From contig JAEYGI010000043.1 in NCBI GenBank assembly GCA_023402395.1, forward strand, positions 1 through 64,000: a DNA stretch of 64,000 nt, in the 5' to 3' direction. The position numbers and the translations under genes were made by a program. This DNA comes from Bacillota bacterium (GTDB taxonomy: Bacteria; Bacillota; UBA4882; UBA8346). The notes under the pieces were generated by a model. It saw only the letters and a list, made by a program, of their open reading frames with translations, made no database searches and was not told where the DNA came from. Positions 1 to 7,843 of this stretch are shown one piece after another (positions within the stretch are counted from its first letter, which is position 1; each line of letters begins with the position of its first letter).

Positions 1-2
1 AC

Positions 3-287
3 CGTGGCGTTCAATATGCCAGCAAACCCTATCAGAAGGTTTTAAAGAAAAATGGCTTCATTGTTTCCATGAGCCGGAAGGGAAACTGTTGGGATAACGC
101 CCCGATGGAAAGCTTCTTTAGTACCTTAAAAACCGAGTGTATTCATGATAAAACCTATCTCGCCCGAATTCTAGCCAAACGAGAAATCTTTGAATATATC
201 GAGATTGATTACAATCGTAAACGCCGTCATTCTTCCAATGATTATTTGACCCCAGATATCTTCGAAAATCGAAGAAAATCCGCTTAA
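3..287 (+). CDS. IS3-family transposase OrfB, C-terminal fragment (5' partial)
   Basis: This is the end of a DDE integrase-core transposase (IS150/IS3 group), the enzyme that cuts and joins the element ends. The frame is open from base 3 and runs through residues typical of the OrfB C-terminus: RGVQY, then SRKGNCWDNAPMESFFSTLK, which holds the catalytic Glu of the DDE triad, then YIEIDYNRKRRHSS. The preceding part of the protein (HTH, first two Asp) lies outside the window, so it cannot be told whether the gene is intact. An internal ATG at 69 would be a spurious start. The family call is firm; activity is unknown. Confidence 0.85.
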   Translation, partial: RGVQYASKPYQKVLKKNGFIVSMSRKGNCWDNAPMESFFSTLKTECIHDKTYLARILAKREIFEYIEIDYNRKRRHSSNDYLTPDIFENRRKSA

Positions 288-292
288 CTTAC

Positions 293-317
293 TGTCTGGT
301 TTTTCGGGAGAAGCCCA
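293..317 (+). repeat. Probable right inverted repeat of the IS3-family element
   Basis: The stretch starting TGTCTGGTTTTTCGGG and ending in CCCA follows the transposase stop by a few bases. It has the TG...CA layout and T-rich centre usual for IS150-type ends. The partner repeat is outside the window, so this rests on resemblance and position only. Confidence 0.5.
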
Positions 318-578
318 CTAGTAAAGAGTCGGCGTAGGGTAACATGAAACTACATCAATTAAATCGGGATCAAATCCGAAAAATGTCCAAGAACTACCAG
401 TCCATATGTAACCAGTAACTTGACCATATGACACGTCTGTAGGATAAAACCAAAAAGGTGTACCTCGTTTAGGCCACACATATGTATAAGATTGTACACA
501 GTCAATAATATAGGGAGTGGCCGGTCCAGGCGGGATAGTGTTTGGTGGAGGAATATTGGGAGGTCTAAACATATTCAT
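318..578 (-). CDS. Small aromatic-rich protein, resembles Bacillus small proteins mislabelled 'transporter'
   Basis: An 86-residue protein of unknown function. The N-terminus is Pro-rich (PPNIPPPNTIPPGP). The rest carries the pattern YTYVW, FWFYPTDV, GYIWTGSSW, FFGFDPDLIDVVSC. The same arrangement of aromatic blocks occurs in short Bacillus and Paenibacillus proteins that databases often label transporter without evidence. I see no membrane segment. A possible Shine-Dalgarno (AAAGGGG) lies about 6-7 bases before the ATG on the minus strand. The IS3 end abuts the stop codon. The neighbourhood is decayed mobile DNA, so this may be a surviving accessory gene. Family resemblance is from memory. 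Confidence 0.5.
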   Translation of the reverse strand: MNMFRPPNIPPPNTIPPGPATPYIIDCVQSYTYVWPKRGTPFWFYPTDVSYGQVTGYIWTGSSWTFFGFDPDLIDVVSCYPTPTLY

Positions 579-620
579 AGAGTATCGCCCCTTTTAAGTC
601 ATATGTGCTTATAGTATGAA

Positions 621-1252
621 GTGAGATGTGCTAGAGTTCCGGACCGAAACGCTAAAGGCATAACTACCAGTGACATTAAGGACCATATTCGTGAGATCTA
701 TGGTTTGAAGATATCCGATAGTACTATCAGCCGGGTGATCGATAAAATCCTGCCGGTAGTCAAGGAATGGCAGATGCGTCTGCTGGAGAGCATCTATGCC
801 GTCGTCTTTATGGATGCCATCCATTTTCATGTCCGCAGCGAAGGACAGGTTGTCAAAAAGGCCGTCTATATCGCTATCGGCGTGCAGAAGGAGGATATCC
901 GGGATACTTGGCATGTGGGTGGGAGAAAACGAAAGCGCCAAGTTCTGGCTTAGCATCTTAAATGGCCTGAAAAACCGGGGGGTTAACGATATCCTCATTG
1001 CTTGTGTGGATGGACTGAGTGGCTTTACCAACGCCATCGAGGCCGTGTTCCCTAAAACTCAAATCCAGCAGTGCGTGATTCACCAAATCAGAAACAGTAC
1101 CAAATTCGTTTCTTACAAAGATATCAAGGTCTTGATAGCCGATTTGAAAACCGTCTATGCTACCGTGGATGAAGAAACCGCCCTGTCCAATTGGACATCT
1201 TTGACCAAAAGGGGAGCGGCAAATACTCGAAGATTGTCTTATCCTGGCGGAT
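621..1252 (+). pseudogene. IS256 (mutator-type) transposase remnant, truncated and frameshifted
   Basis: Three reading frames together spell the middle of an IS256-family transposase. The first (to about 925) reads GITTSDIKDHIREIYGLKIS and VVFMDAIHFHVRSEGQVVKK, which contains the first catalytic Asp. The second (about 915-1190) reads LGMWVGENESAKFWLSILNG and ACVDGLSGFTNAIEAVFP with the second Asp. The third (about 1190-1252) reads LDIFDQKGSGKYSKI and LSWRI and then stops. The N-terminal DNA-binding part and the C-terminal catalytic Glu region are missing. Two frameshifts and both truncations mean it cannot make a working enzyme. Confidence 0.85.
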
Positions 1253-1625
1253 ATAGATTGTCCCGAAAAACAAATTTTGCATTTAGATAAAGGCTTTTAT
1301 CATATTACTTTGAATACAAGGAGCCCGACTCATTTACTTGGGGCGACAATCAAACGATATATGTTCATATGAATAAAATTATGGAAATGCCAGCGGTAAC
1401 ATGGCAAGGTGTTCCGCAACTTTTTACAGAAAACTAAAATTCGGTTTGTCAGCAAGTTTGTAGTAAAGAAAGCACAAGCCCGCAAGGGTATATAAACGGC
1501 TCCGCCGCCCTTGCAGGGTTGCCCTTTCTTCGCTCCGTGGCAGTTAAGGCAGGAAAGTCTTAATTTTGCTTTGCAAAGTCGTGTGCCAAGAGGCAAGCCT
1601 CTTTGGAAATCCCGACAATAAAACA
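1253..1625. other. Intergenic, no gene seen
   Basis: No reading frame here has a ribosome site or recognisable motif. Short ORFs on the minus strand look like chance openings. The stretch joins the IS256 remnant to a hairpin and IS605-like tail and is most likely decayed mobile-element DNA. Confidence 0.5.
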
Positions 1626-1657
1626 GGCGCTATACCCCTCTGCGGGAGCATAGCGCC
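1626..1657. repeat. Hairpin-forming inverted repeat
   Basis: Arms GGCGCTAT and ATAGCGCC pair perfectly over 8 bp. An inner CCC/GGG pair and small bulge follow, and the loop is CTCTGC. There is no T-run, so it is not a classic terminator. It may be a structured end of a mobile element. Confidence 0.5.
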
Positions 1658-1724
1658 GTTTGTTGTCAGCAGCCCGTTTCACGGTCTGCGTGTAGTTCCT
1701 TGTTTTAACGTTGGATGATCTAGA

Positions 1725-1850
1725 CCCGTTACGATTAGCAAGTAACAAGCTCCTCGCATGTGGCAGATCGTACCAACGCCCTTTAGGCGTGGCTAGTAAT
1801 AAAGGGTTATACCCGTTAAAGAAAAACCCCTGGGGATATTTATTATGGCC
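1725..1850 (+). mobile_element. IS200/IS605-like 3' end (possible omega-RNA/right-end remnant)
   Basis: Three small hairpins follow one another. ACGCC-CTTTA-GGCGT is in the segment reading ACGCCCTTTAGGCGTGGCTA. A GGG-TTATA-CCC and a CCCC-T-GGGG hairpin come after it, within AAGGGTTATACCCGTTAAAG and AACCCCTGGGGAT. This order resembles the 3' ends of tnpB-bearing IS200/IS605 elements, which form the guide omega-RNA scaffold. No tnpB or tnpA reading frame is recognisable upstream, so only a tail remains. The call rests on remembered sequence resemblance. Confidence 0.35.
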
Positions 1851-1858
1851 GCGCGCCA

Positions 1859-2384
1859 GGCCAGGTCCGGAGAAGCCGGATCAAAAAGTCGTGATTGAAA
1901 GTCCAATCCGGAACAAAAACGGCAGGCGGATAGTCTAATACATACCGAGAGTAAGGTCGAGCTCTCGGGGGCCACCATCAATCTTTCAGCTACACTCCTT
2001 TGCCCGGCGACGCGGTTAAAATACCCGTTACCGGGTCTTTTTCTACTAAATATATGAACGCTACGACCAGGAAAGTCATCGGCTTCGAAGAGCATCCAGT
2101 GGCCGGAGAGACCGTGGTCGGGATTGGCGGGAATTAAGTGGAGACGAAGACAAGTTTCAGGGATACGGTGGAAATGGCCATAATTCTCGCCCCTCCAAAA
2201 AGTTTAATGAATTGGGGTATTTATTATTTTAATGGCGACCAATATCTCTATTTCTATTATCGCGGGATTACAAACTGAGGGTTGGGGTCAAAGTTCGGTT
2301 TTAATTCCGTCCTGGCAAAGTTACTCGGGTGATCATGATTTAATCACCGATTGGACACACGGCAGGTATATCTTTAGATTGTAA
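1859..2384 (+). pseudogene. Frameshifted coding remnant of unknown function
   Basis: Several short in-frame stretches read like protein when frames are switched. One gives VVIESPIRNKNGRRIV, the next SKVELSGATINLSA, then GDAVKIPVTGSFSTKYMN ending GGN and stop at 2135-2137. A GTG-led stretch (2138-2278) with NWGIYYFNGDQYLYFYYRG continues in another frame as GWGQSSVLIPSWQSY and ends YIFRL-stop at 2382-2384. The pattern suggests one or two decayed genes, perhaps of phage or cell-surface type, but I cannot name a family. Confidence 0.25.
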
Positions 2385-2416
2385 ACACAAATTACTTATT
2401 TGGGGAGGCGCTTGGA

Positions 2417-2776
2417 ATGAACATGAACAATGTTGTAAAGAAGACCATAAGTTACTCGATGATCGGTTTACTGGGTTTGATGCAATTTGGGATAAGCGCT
2501 TCGCCTGCTTTGGCCGATCCCGGCCGCGGGCACGGACAACGCAAGCACCAATCCAAACAGTATCAGAGATACGAACAAGATAAGAGACGGCAAGAGTATG
2601 AACGGAGAAGAAGAGAAGAAAATGAACGGCATTATCGTGAAATGAAGCGGCGCCACAATGAAAGTGAATATGAATGGCGTAAACGCCAACAGCAAGAAAA
2701 CAAACGCCATAATACGGCGCTACGGGAAATTGCAGTCCTGTTGATTGGAATTGCCATTGGCGCTTCCATTGATTAA
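2417..2776 (+). CDS. Small secreted, highly charged protein
   Basis: A 119-residue protein of unknown function. The first ~32 residues form a signal peptide: a Lys pair, a hydrophobic core (MIGLLGLMQFGISA) and a likely cleavage after ASPALA. Residues ~35-100 are dominated by Arg, Lys, Glu, Gln and Tyr in a repetitive pattern (KRRQEYERRRREENERHYRE) that should form a long charged helix. The last ~20 residues are hydrophobic (IAVLLIGIAIGASID), like the glycine-rich short tails seen in some cell-surface proteins. A GGAGGCG ribosome site precedes the ATG, and a strong terminator follows, so it is an independent transcript. No enzymatic motif is visible. Confidence 0.7.
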   Translation: MNMNNVVKKTISYSMIGLLGLMQFGISASPALADPGRGHGQRKHQSKQYQRYEQDKRRQEYERRRREENERHYREMKRRHNESEYEWRKRQQQENKRHNTALREIAVLLIGIAIGASID

Positions 2777-2852
2777 GGAGAGCCATCTGAAACCGTTTTT
2801 GGAATGCTTTAAAGCCTTCATATTTTGGGGAGATAAGGTTTTAAGGAAAAAA

Positions 2853-2887
2853 GCCCCTCATTGCTTGGTGGCAATGGGGGCTTTTTT
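2853..2887 (+). terminator. Rho-independent terminator
   Basis: The hairpin GCCCC-T-CATTGC / GCAATG-GGGGC (one bulged base, loop TTGGTG) is followed by TTTTTT and preceded by an A-run. It can therefore act in both directions between the secreted-protein gene and the convergent minus-strand gene. Confidence 0.9.
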
Positions 2888-2900
2888 ATTTTCCCCAACA

Positions 2901-3578
2901 TTAATCGAAGAATTGAGTAAAAACCGTATCGCTTACATCAGGGTTCTTACATTGAAAGCTGCGCATGATACACATCGGTGCTTCCCCAATGAAATAAGTG
3001 GTATAAATGGTGGCGGGGTGCTCAAACCCCATCCGGTGAAGCCAGGCATGAAACATAGAACCTATTAGGCTAAGATTGGCAACAACCGGATTATCAAGTA
3101 CCTGGGGATTGATGGTCACGCTTAAAGAAACTCCGTACTCCCATTCGGATGTTTCGGCTCGGATACTGTAATGCTCTCCCCGTTCTGGCGGGCGGCAGTT
3201 GATTCGTGATGCATTCGCCTGATCCGCCCCATTTTCAATAAAGCGTTGAGTTAATGCGTTCATCGCAAGGTTGGCGGCTTCGATTCCGCTCGTAACAGGA
3301 GGCCCGTCGGACCAAAGAGGCGTCAAACCATGCAGCGCATATTTTTGGGCACACGAGGAAAACCGGGATAAGTAAGGACAGGTTTCTTTTTGCTGGAAAT
3401 GTTGTAGCCAAGTATTAATAACCCCAACAATTAAATTTCGAATACGTATTGTTTGAGCGGAAGTAAATCGTGTATCTAGATCAAAATAAATGAACGGTGG
3501 TAGAGATGGTCCTCCCGGCAGTGCAGGCAATGAAATTTCGATTTGGTTATATGAAGGGGTATCCCGTTTTTCAATCAT
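2901..3578 (-). CDS. Metzincin-like protein with catalytic Glu replaced by Ala
   Basis: A 225-residue protein. Residues 177-187 read HAWLHRMGFEH, which keeps the three zinc-ligand His and the Gly of the metzincin motif HExxHxxGxxH at exact spacing. The general-base Glu is replaced by Ala (codon GCC). A Met-turn-like MCIM follows about 17 residues later. The first ~40 residues are Pro/aromatic-rich, and no signal peptide is evident. A GGAGGG ribosome site lies 10 bases before the ATG. The gene is monocistronic, convergent with the secreted protein across a shared terminator. It could be an inactive protease kept for zinc or ligand binding, or a relative using a different base. The zinc fold is inferred from the motif only. 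Confidence 0.65.
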   Translation of the reverse strand: MIEKRDTPSYNQIEISLPALPGGPSLPPFIYFDLDTRFTSAQTIRIRNLIVGVINTWLQHFQQKETCPYLSRFSSCAQKYALHGLTPLWSDGPPVTSGIEAANLAMNALTQRFIENGADQANASRINCRPPERGEHYSIRAETSEWEYGVSLSVTINPQVLDNPVVANLSLIGSMFHAWLHRMGFEHPATIYTTYFIGEAPMCIMRSFQCKNPDVSDTVFTQFFD

Positions 3579-4013
3579 TATTATTCATCCCTCCGTAAAT
3601 CTTTAAAATGGTTTTTTCTCACATCCTTGTTACTTTTTCATTAGGAAGTATGTCCCATAGCTATCCTATTCGAATTGATATAGAAATGAAACAATAATAA
3701 AGCATTAAAAATACAATGTCCTTGGTTTTGATGTCAAAGTAAAAAGGTAGTCCTGAGATGGGGAGGGAGCCGGCGATTATTTGTTGGCCGACATAGGCCA
3801 CGCCAGATGCTGGCATGGCATTAATCCTTTCCTTAAATTAACCGGAGGAGAAAAGAGGATTTTTATGGATCGGGTATTACTTATTAGGCTATACTTGATG
3901 AACCATAGCTAACTGCATCAAAAAAACTCCATTATAAATGATACCCTTTCCTTATCGATGTGTAACAAAATGCAGCGCAAAAGTTACATACATATATTAA
4001 CGAAGGATTTTGT
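3579..4013. other. Intergenic, no gene seen
   Basis: AT-rich upstream region of the metzincin-like gene on the minus strand. It probably holds that gene's promoter, but no hexamer pair stands out. A short palindrome (GCCAGATGCTGGC near 3812) is the only structure noticed. Confidence 0.4.
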
Positions 4014-4145
4014 TTGAAACCACCGGAAGAAATCAAGTTCATCGGCATCGACCCAGGTAACAACGCCTGCAAGTACGCCGTATTTTGTGGCGGTGAGATT
4101 TGGTACGGCCAAGTCCCCAATCACCGGCCCGGCAATCCGGCTTGA
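4014..4145 (+). pseudogene. N-terminal fragment resembling ParM/actin-like ATPase
   Basis: A 43-codon frame starts at TTG with an AAGGAT site 5-9 bases upstream. It reads KFIGIDPGNNACKYAVF and then GGEIWYGQVP before stopping. The pattern I-G-I-D-x-G-N-x-x-x-K matches the phosphate-1 loop at the start of plasmid-segregation actin-like proteins. Those are normally 300 residues or more, so this is at most a stub. Phosphate-2, adenosine and other motifs are absent downstream. It may be the relic of an integrated plasmid or phage. Confidence 0.35.
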
Positions 4146-5023
4146 CTTTGATAATCAAAATAATTCAAATATATATTTAGCAACTTCGCCGATTCGGGTG
4201 GTGTCCTACCCATCAGGAGCTGGCAAAAAAATTTTGATTTACGAAGAACCAAATTGAATTTTTATATTTTCGTATGTATAATAGCAACGAACGCTTCAAT
4301 ACTCGATCCCATCCATTATTTAAGGGGACGGGACTTCTTTTAAATCCCTCCGTCAGTTCAAGCCGCCCACAAGTTGCTAGGCCAAAAGCAGGCGACAACA
4401 TCCAGTCTGACAGCGGCTTCATTGATCTGTTTGCGTGCCTCCCACAATCATTAACCACAAATCGCGAACCACATAGCTGGAATTAGAAACCAAGGACTCT
4501 TAAACTTTTTTCAGTATGCCCTTGAGAAAAGTGATCCACCAATTTCCAATTGCTAGATGCCAATTGTCGAATGCTGTTTGCCAATGTTTGAATGCCATCT
4601 TTCCCATGTCGGTTGTTACTTGGTTTTGGAAGAATGTAACCTGACAAATTCCAAGAGGTGGATTCCAATCCTGCATTGGCACCTTGCAATGTGAAAAAGG
4701 ATCTTATCAACGTGAATAAGTCAGTTAGCGATAAAGCATCATCGGTTGACAACGAGACATAGCGGAAACGAGAAAGAGAAAAACAAGGCGAGAAGATTGA
4801 CAAATTTTCGTTTTTAATGGAAGTCACAGACATAAGCGGTGATAAAATGGTTGCCGAATCAATTCGCCGGAAGTTTCGCACATCCGATCGGGAAACGGAA
4901 TGGAGTAATATGGAGTAATAAGGTATGGGCATCTGACCGGCGGGCCCCCTAAAGGATTATGGAGAAAAGACCGAAAACAAATAGGAAAGTAGTTTCCCAA
5001 TCACGAGGAAGGATGATGACGCT
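4146..5023. other. Long intergenic stretch, no convincing gene
   Basis: No frame of length has both a ribosome site and recognisable motifs. Around 4535-4610 short CCAATT/TTGCCAAT words recur at irregular spacing. The last ~60 bases contain the ribosome site of the next gene. The stretch looks like decayed DNA between the mobile remnants and the flagellar group. Confidence 0.4.
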
Positions 5024-5374
5024 TTGGCAAAGGAAGAGTTGAGCCAGATGCTCCTTACATATAATGATTATCTGGACAAGATGACCGGAGTGATTCGGCA
5101 CGTCTGTGAAGATGTCCGGGAGAGCGAGTTTTCCGCCGTACAAACCGTGCTGCTGGCCATAATCGGCGGGATGGACTGGATTTACATGGCCACCGAGGGT
5201 TTGGTCGGCATGGGCCAGATCGAGGCGGCCAAATTGGTTTCATTTCAAGCCGTCATCGAGCAACTCGGCGCGGCGATAGAAGAATGGGACCAGTTTCTGG
5301 TGCATTCCCTGTTCAGCCACGATTTGCCGTCGGTTCTGGTGGAGCTAAGAATTGGCGCCATACAAGCGGTCTGA
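5024..5374 (+). CDS. Small helical protein beside flaG, possible flagellar accessory
   Basis: A 116-residue, mostly helical acidic protein with no recognised domain. The start is TTG at 5024, the only in-frame start with a purine-rich site (AGGAAGGATG, about 10 bases upstream); the ATGATG between them is out of frame. Long amphipathic segments (TYNDYLDKMTGVIRHVCEDV, EQLGAAIEEWDQFLV) resemble small four-helix flagellar chaperones such as FliT or FlgN in general character, though I cannot align it. It lies 288 bases before flaG and about 1.4 kb before fliS. That position is the only evidence for a flagellar role. Confidence 0.5.
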   Translation: MAKEELSQMLLTYNDYLDKMTGVIRHVCEDVRESEFSAVQTVLLAIIGGMDWIYMATEGLVGMGQIEAAKLVSFQAVIEQLGAAIEEWDQFLVHSLFSHDLPSVLVELRIGAIQAV

Positions 5375-5662
5375 AAGGATGGCTCAATCGGTTCGAAGCG
5401 GGAGGCGACGCTTCGTTTGCACGCGTGAACCAACTTCAAGCGGGTCTGCAAAGCCGGCCTAGGCCCGTAGACCGGGTGGAGAATTGGGTCTTTTGGCTTA
5501 TGTTTTTCAGGGAAATAGCCCTTAATTTTTTAACAAAATACTCCGAAATAATATATGAACTTATTTTTAGAGGAGTCGCAACTAACCCCGGCTGGGGCGA
5601 GAAATGGCGCAACGCTTCTGAAACGTTCAACCGCTCAATCTTTTGACAAGGAGGTGTTGGAG

Positions 5663-6028
5663 ATGACGCGGATTAATCCGCTCTCTGACTCCAAGGCAAA
5701 CGCCACGGCGGCATGGAAGCCGCTTGAGACCGTCAATGCCCAAGGCGCTACCGTTTCGACTCCACCTATCCCGGGAGCAACGGGAGGGGGAAATTTACCG
5801 CTGGAACAAGCCGACATCGATAAAGCGGTAAATGTCGCCAATGAATTAATGGAGACGGTTGATATCAGTTTTAAATATTATCGGGATGAAACAACCCATA
5901 TTTCGGTGATTCAAGTGATCGATGACAGTACTGGAGAGACGATTAAGCAGTTCCCACCGGAGGATATCCTGAAGATGGTCGCCAAAATGTATGAGATGTG
6001 GGGCATTTTGGTGGACGAGAAAGTGTAA
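5663..6028 (+). CDS. flaG: FlaG family flagellar protein
   Basis: A 121-residue FlaG-type protein. This family is encoded near filament-cap and filament genes and influences filament length; its biochemical role is not well settled. The C-terminal half holds the conserved block: METVDISFKYYRDETTHISV, IQVIDDSTGETIKQFPPEDI and LKMVAKMYE. The N-terminal ~50 residues are low-complexity, as usual. I chose ATG 5663 because AAGGAGGTG sits 6 bases upstream. The longer frame from 5555 lacks a ribosome site, and its extra 36 residues are unlike the family. The 288 bases upstream contain no gene. Downstream there is no intact filament-cap gene before fliS, which is unusual for this arrangement. Confidence 0.85.
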   Translation: MTRINPLSDSKANATAAWKPLETVNAQGATVSTPPIPGATGGGNLPLEQADIDKAVNVANELMETVDISFKYYRDETTHISVIQVIDDSTGETIKQFPPEDILKMVAKMYEMWGILVDEKV

Positions 6029-6781
6029 CGGAGCCGATTCTGATTTTAGATCCGGTGCTCCAGGATGAGCATCGGCATAGAGACTGATTGTGATGAATAA
6101 TAGTACGCATGACTGTTCGCCACTAGCTTGGATATTCAGAAGCAGATGATGAAAGCCAACGAACGGCCGTGGACACGTTGAAGCAAAACGATAGTCACTG
6201 CTTAGGAAGTGGAGCTTTCCACAGAGAGCCGGAACATTGTAAACGCCATGGCATTCAATTTGAAGCCATAAAGTTTCTATGGTACCAAAACGCTACCAGT
6301 CCGTTTCGCAGGCGTTGAACGCCACACTTTCTGCCTGATCGTGGCGAATACCTACATACATTGAGGTTCGCAATTGGCCACGAACGTACCAAAGAAACAC
6401 TTGCCGGTGACGGTTCATTTTTCGATTGCCGACAACAATGCATTGGATCCGGTCACTATTGATGCAACTGACAATTCTTCCGCCATCAACTGGACTGACT
6501 CAGCTACGATACTGCGATAGCATCCGGTTTCGAATTAGCGGGGTCATTTATTTTCAATAATAATTCAATATCATTTGTCAAATCATCAAGGGGGCACGAT
6601 AACAGTTCCGCTTAGCCGCTTAGTCGTTCCTCCCTGCCCGGGAGATGAGCGGTGTTAAAGAAAAATAAGGGCGATTGGTAAGGGAAAACAGGGAACTCAA
6701 GCTAATATGTTTTTGAACGGGTGGGGTGTCTGGCGCGTTTATGAATAACTGGCGGCAAAGCTACAAAAGGGAGGTTGAACT
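6029..6781. other. Intergenic between flaG and fliS, possible degraded gene
   Basis: No intact gene. Around 6120-6540 short open stretches read like protein in changing frames. Examples are SLDIQKQMMKANER, NIVNAMAFNLKA and HFSIADNNALDP running to a TAG near 6520. In other Firmicutes this slot often carries fliD or a flagellin, so a decayed flagellar gene is possible but unproven. The last ~20 bases hold the fliS ribosome site. Confidence 0.3.
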
Positions 6782-7183
6782 ATGGCATTGAATAAAGCCT
6801 ATGACAAATACCGGGAAAGTGCGATTACCACTTCTGGTCCGGAAGAACTGACACTAATGCTTTATAACGGCTTGATCCGGTTTATTACCCAGGCCCAGCG
6901 GGCCATCGCCGATCAGAATGTCGCTAAGGCTCATGACCATATCATCAGAGCGCAGGATATCATCGCTGAATTTATCGCTACGTTGGATCATAAATATGAA
7001 ATCTCGGCAAACCTTGAACAACTCTATGATTATATGAACCGGCGGTTGGTGGAAGCCAATCTCAAAAAAGACCAGGAGATCCTCGCCGAGGTATTGCGGC
7101 TGGCGACCGACCTCCGGGACACTTGGGTTCAAGCCATGAAAATCGCCAGGCAGGGGACGACGGATTACCCGCAGGCCAAATAA
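6782..7183 (+). CDS. fliS: Flagellar export chaperone FliS
   Basis: FliS binds the C-terminus of flagellin in the cytoplasm, keeps it unfolded and delivers it to the flagellar export gate. This 133-residue protein matches the family in length. It has the N-terminal NKAYDKYRESAITTSGPEEL block and the helix LTLMLYNGLIRFITQAQRAI. Later come AQDIIAEFIATLD, EISANLEQLYDYMNRRL and the C-terminal LRDTWVQAM. GGGAGG lies 8 bases before the ATG. A terminator directly follows, so it ends its transcript. flaG lies upstream, but the intervening 750 bases contain no intact gene. Confidence 0.92.
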   Translation: MALNKAYDKYRESAITTSGPEELTLMLYNGLIRFITQAQRAIADQNVAKAHDHIIRAQDIIAEFIATLDHKYEISANLEQLYDYMNRRLVEANLKKDQEILAEVLRLATDLRDTWVQAMKIARQGTTDYPQAK

Positions 7184-7207
7184 CAAAACAATCATCGGGA
7201 TCTAAAA

Positions 7208-7234
7208 ACACCGGCTGAAAAGAGCCGGTGTTTT
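7208..7234 (+). terminator. Rho-independent terminator after fliS
   Basis: A perfect 9-bp stem ACACCGGCT / AGCCGGTGT with loop GAAAAG, followed by TTTT extending the stem complement. It starts 24 bases after the fliS stop. Confidence 0.92.
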
Positions 7235-7323
7235 ATGTCAAAATTAAGTTTTGAATTCATTAATGAAACGAATATGTTTCTATTTGCCTTTCAAGAAATT
7301 GTATCATTATTCCATCCTTTTGT

Positions 7324-7352
7324 TTGACAATGAATTTTCGCTGTGTTATAGT
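7324..7352 (+). promoter_or_regulatory. SigmaA-type promoter of the cold-shock gene
   Basis: TTGACA (7324-7329) and TATAGT (7347-7352) are separated by 17 bases. This predicts a leader of roughly 55 bases before the ATG at 7415, compatible with a short cold-shock mRNA leader. Confidence 0.8.
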
Positions 7353-7414
7353 GGTAAATGTGGTTGAGCTTGTTACGAGTTTGTTCCACAGATTTTTTTA
7401 GGAGGAATGCGTTT

Positions 7415-7615
7415 ATGCAAGGTAAGGTCAAATGGTTCAATGCCGAGAAGGGCTTCGGATTCATCGAGAGAGAAGGCGGCAAGGATGTTTTCGTACATTT
7501 TTCCGCGATTCAAATGGATGGATTCAAGACCCTCGATGAAGGGCAACTGGTCGAGTTCGATATCGTTGAAGGGGAACGCGGGCCGCAAGCGGCTAACGTT
7601 ACCAAAGCATTATAA
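7415..7615 (+). CDS. Cold-shock protein (CspA/CspB family)
   Basis: A 66-residue single-stranded RNA/DNA-binding protein of the five-stranded beta-barrel cold-shock family, acting as an RNA chaperone. RNP1 is KGFGFI, RNP2 is VFVHF, and the N-terminal GKVKWFN and C-terminal GPQAANV are typical. Length matches the family. ATG 7415 is chosen because AGGAGG stands 8 bases upstream; the frame opens further at 7358 but without support. It is monocistronic, with a clear sigmaA promoter and a strong terminator. Confidence 0.97.
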   Translation: MQGKVKWFNAEKGFGFIEREGGKDVFVHFSAIQMDGFKTLDEGQLVEFDIVEGERGPQAANVTKAL

Positions 7616-7633
7616 ATCATCCGCTGAAAAACG

Positions 7634-7663
7634 AACCCCGGTCAATAAAGACCGGGGTTTTTT
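7634..7663 (+). terminator. Rho-independent terminator after the cold-shock gene
   Basis: Perfect 10-bp stem AACCCCGGTC / GACCGGGGTT, loop AATAAA, then a T-run. Confidence 0.95.
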
Positions 7664-7727
7664 GTAACTGCAACTAAGTATTGAGTAAGGAAATGTTGAT
7701 GTATACAAAGATTTAAACGCATATAAC

Positions 7728-7755
7728 TTGATCTTTTTGGATTTTGTGTTAATAT
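7728..7755 (+). promoter_or_regulatory. Candidate sigmaA promoter for the liv operon
   Basis: TTGATC (7728-7733) and TAATAT (7750-7755) are spaced 16 bases apart in an AT-rich stretch about 90 bases before the livJ ATG. The match is moderate. Confidence 0.45.
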
Positions 7756-7843
7756 TTATTACATACACATGACATTTTCGGATGGTTCTGCCACTGGAAA
7801 CAGTGATTGGACAATATATTATTAAATTAAAAGGAGGACAAAC

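Larger units (their letters stand above)
1..317 (+). mobile_element. Right end of an IS3-family insertion sequence (left part outside window)
   Basis: The 3' end of an IS3-family transposase reading frame is followed by a probable terminal inverted repeat. The left end lies before the window, so element length and target duplication cannot be judged. The element ends exactly where the stop codon of the neighbouring minus-strand gene begins (318-320), so it sits flush against that gene without visibly breaking it. Confidence 0.75.

Noticed and set aside
4213..4486. Overlapping ORFs of 70-81 residues on both strands
   Set aside because: No ribosome site on either strand, no motif, and they lie in decayed DNA.
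5555..5662. N-terminal extension of FlaG from ATG 5555
   Set aside because: The internal ATG at 5663 has an ideal AAGGAGGTG site; the added residues do not look like FlaG.
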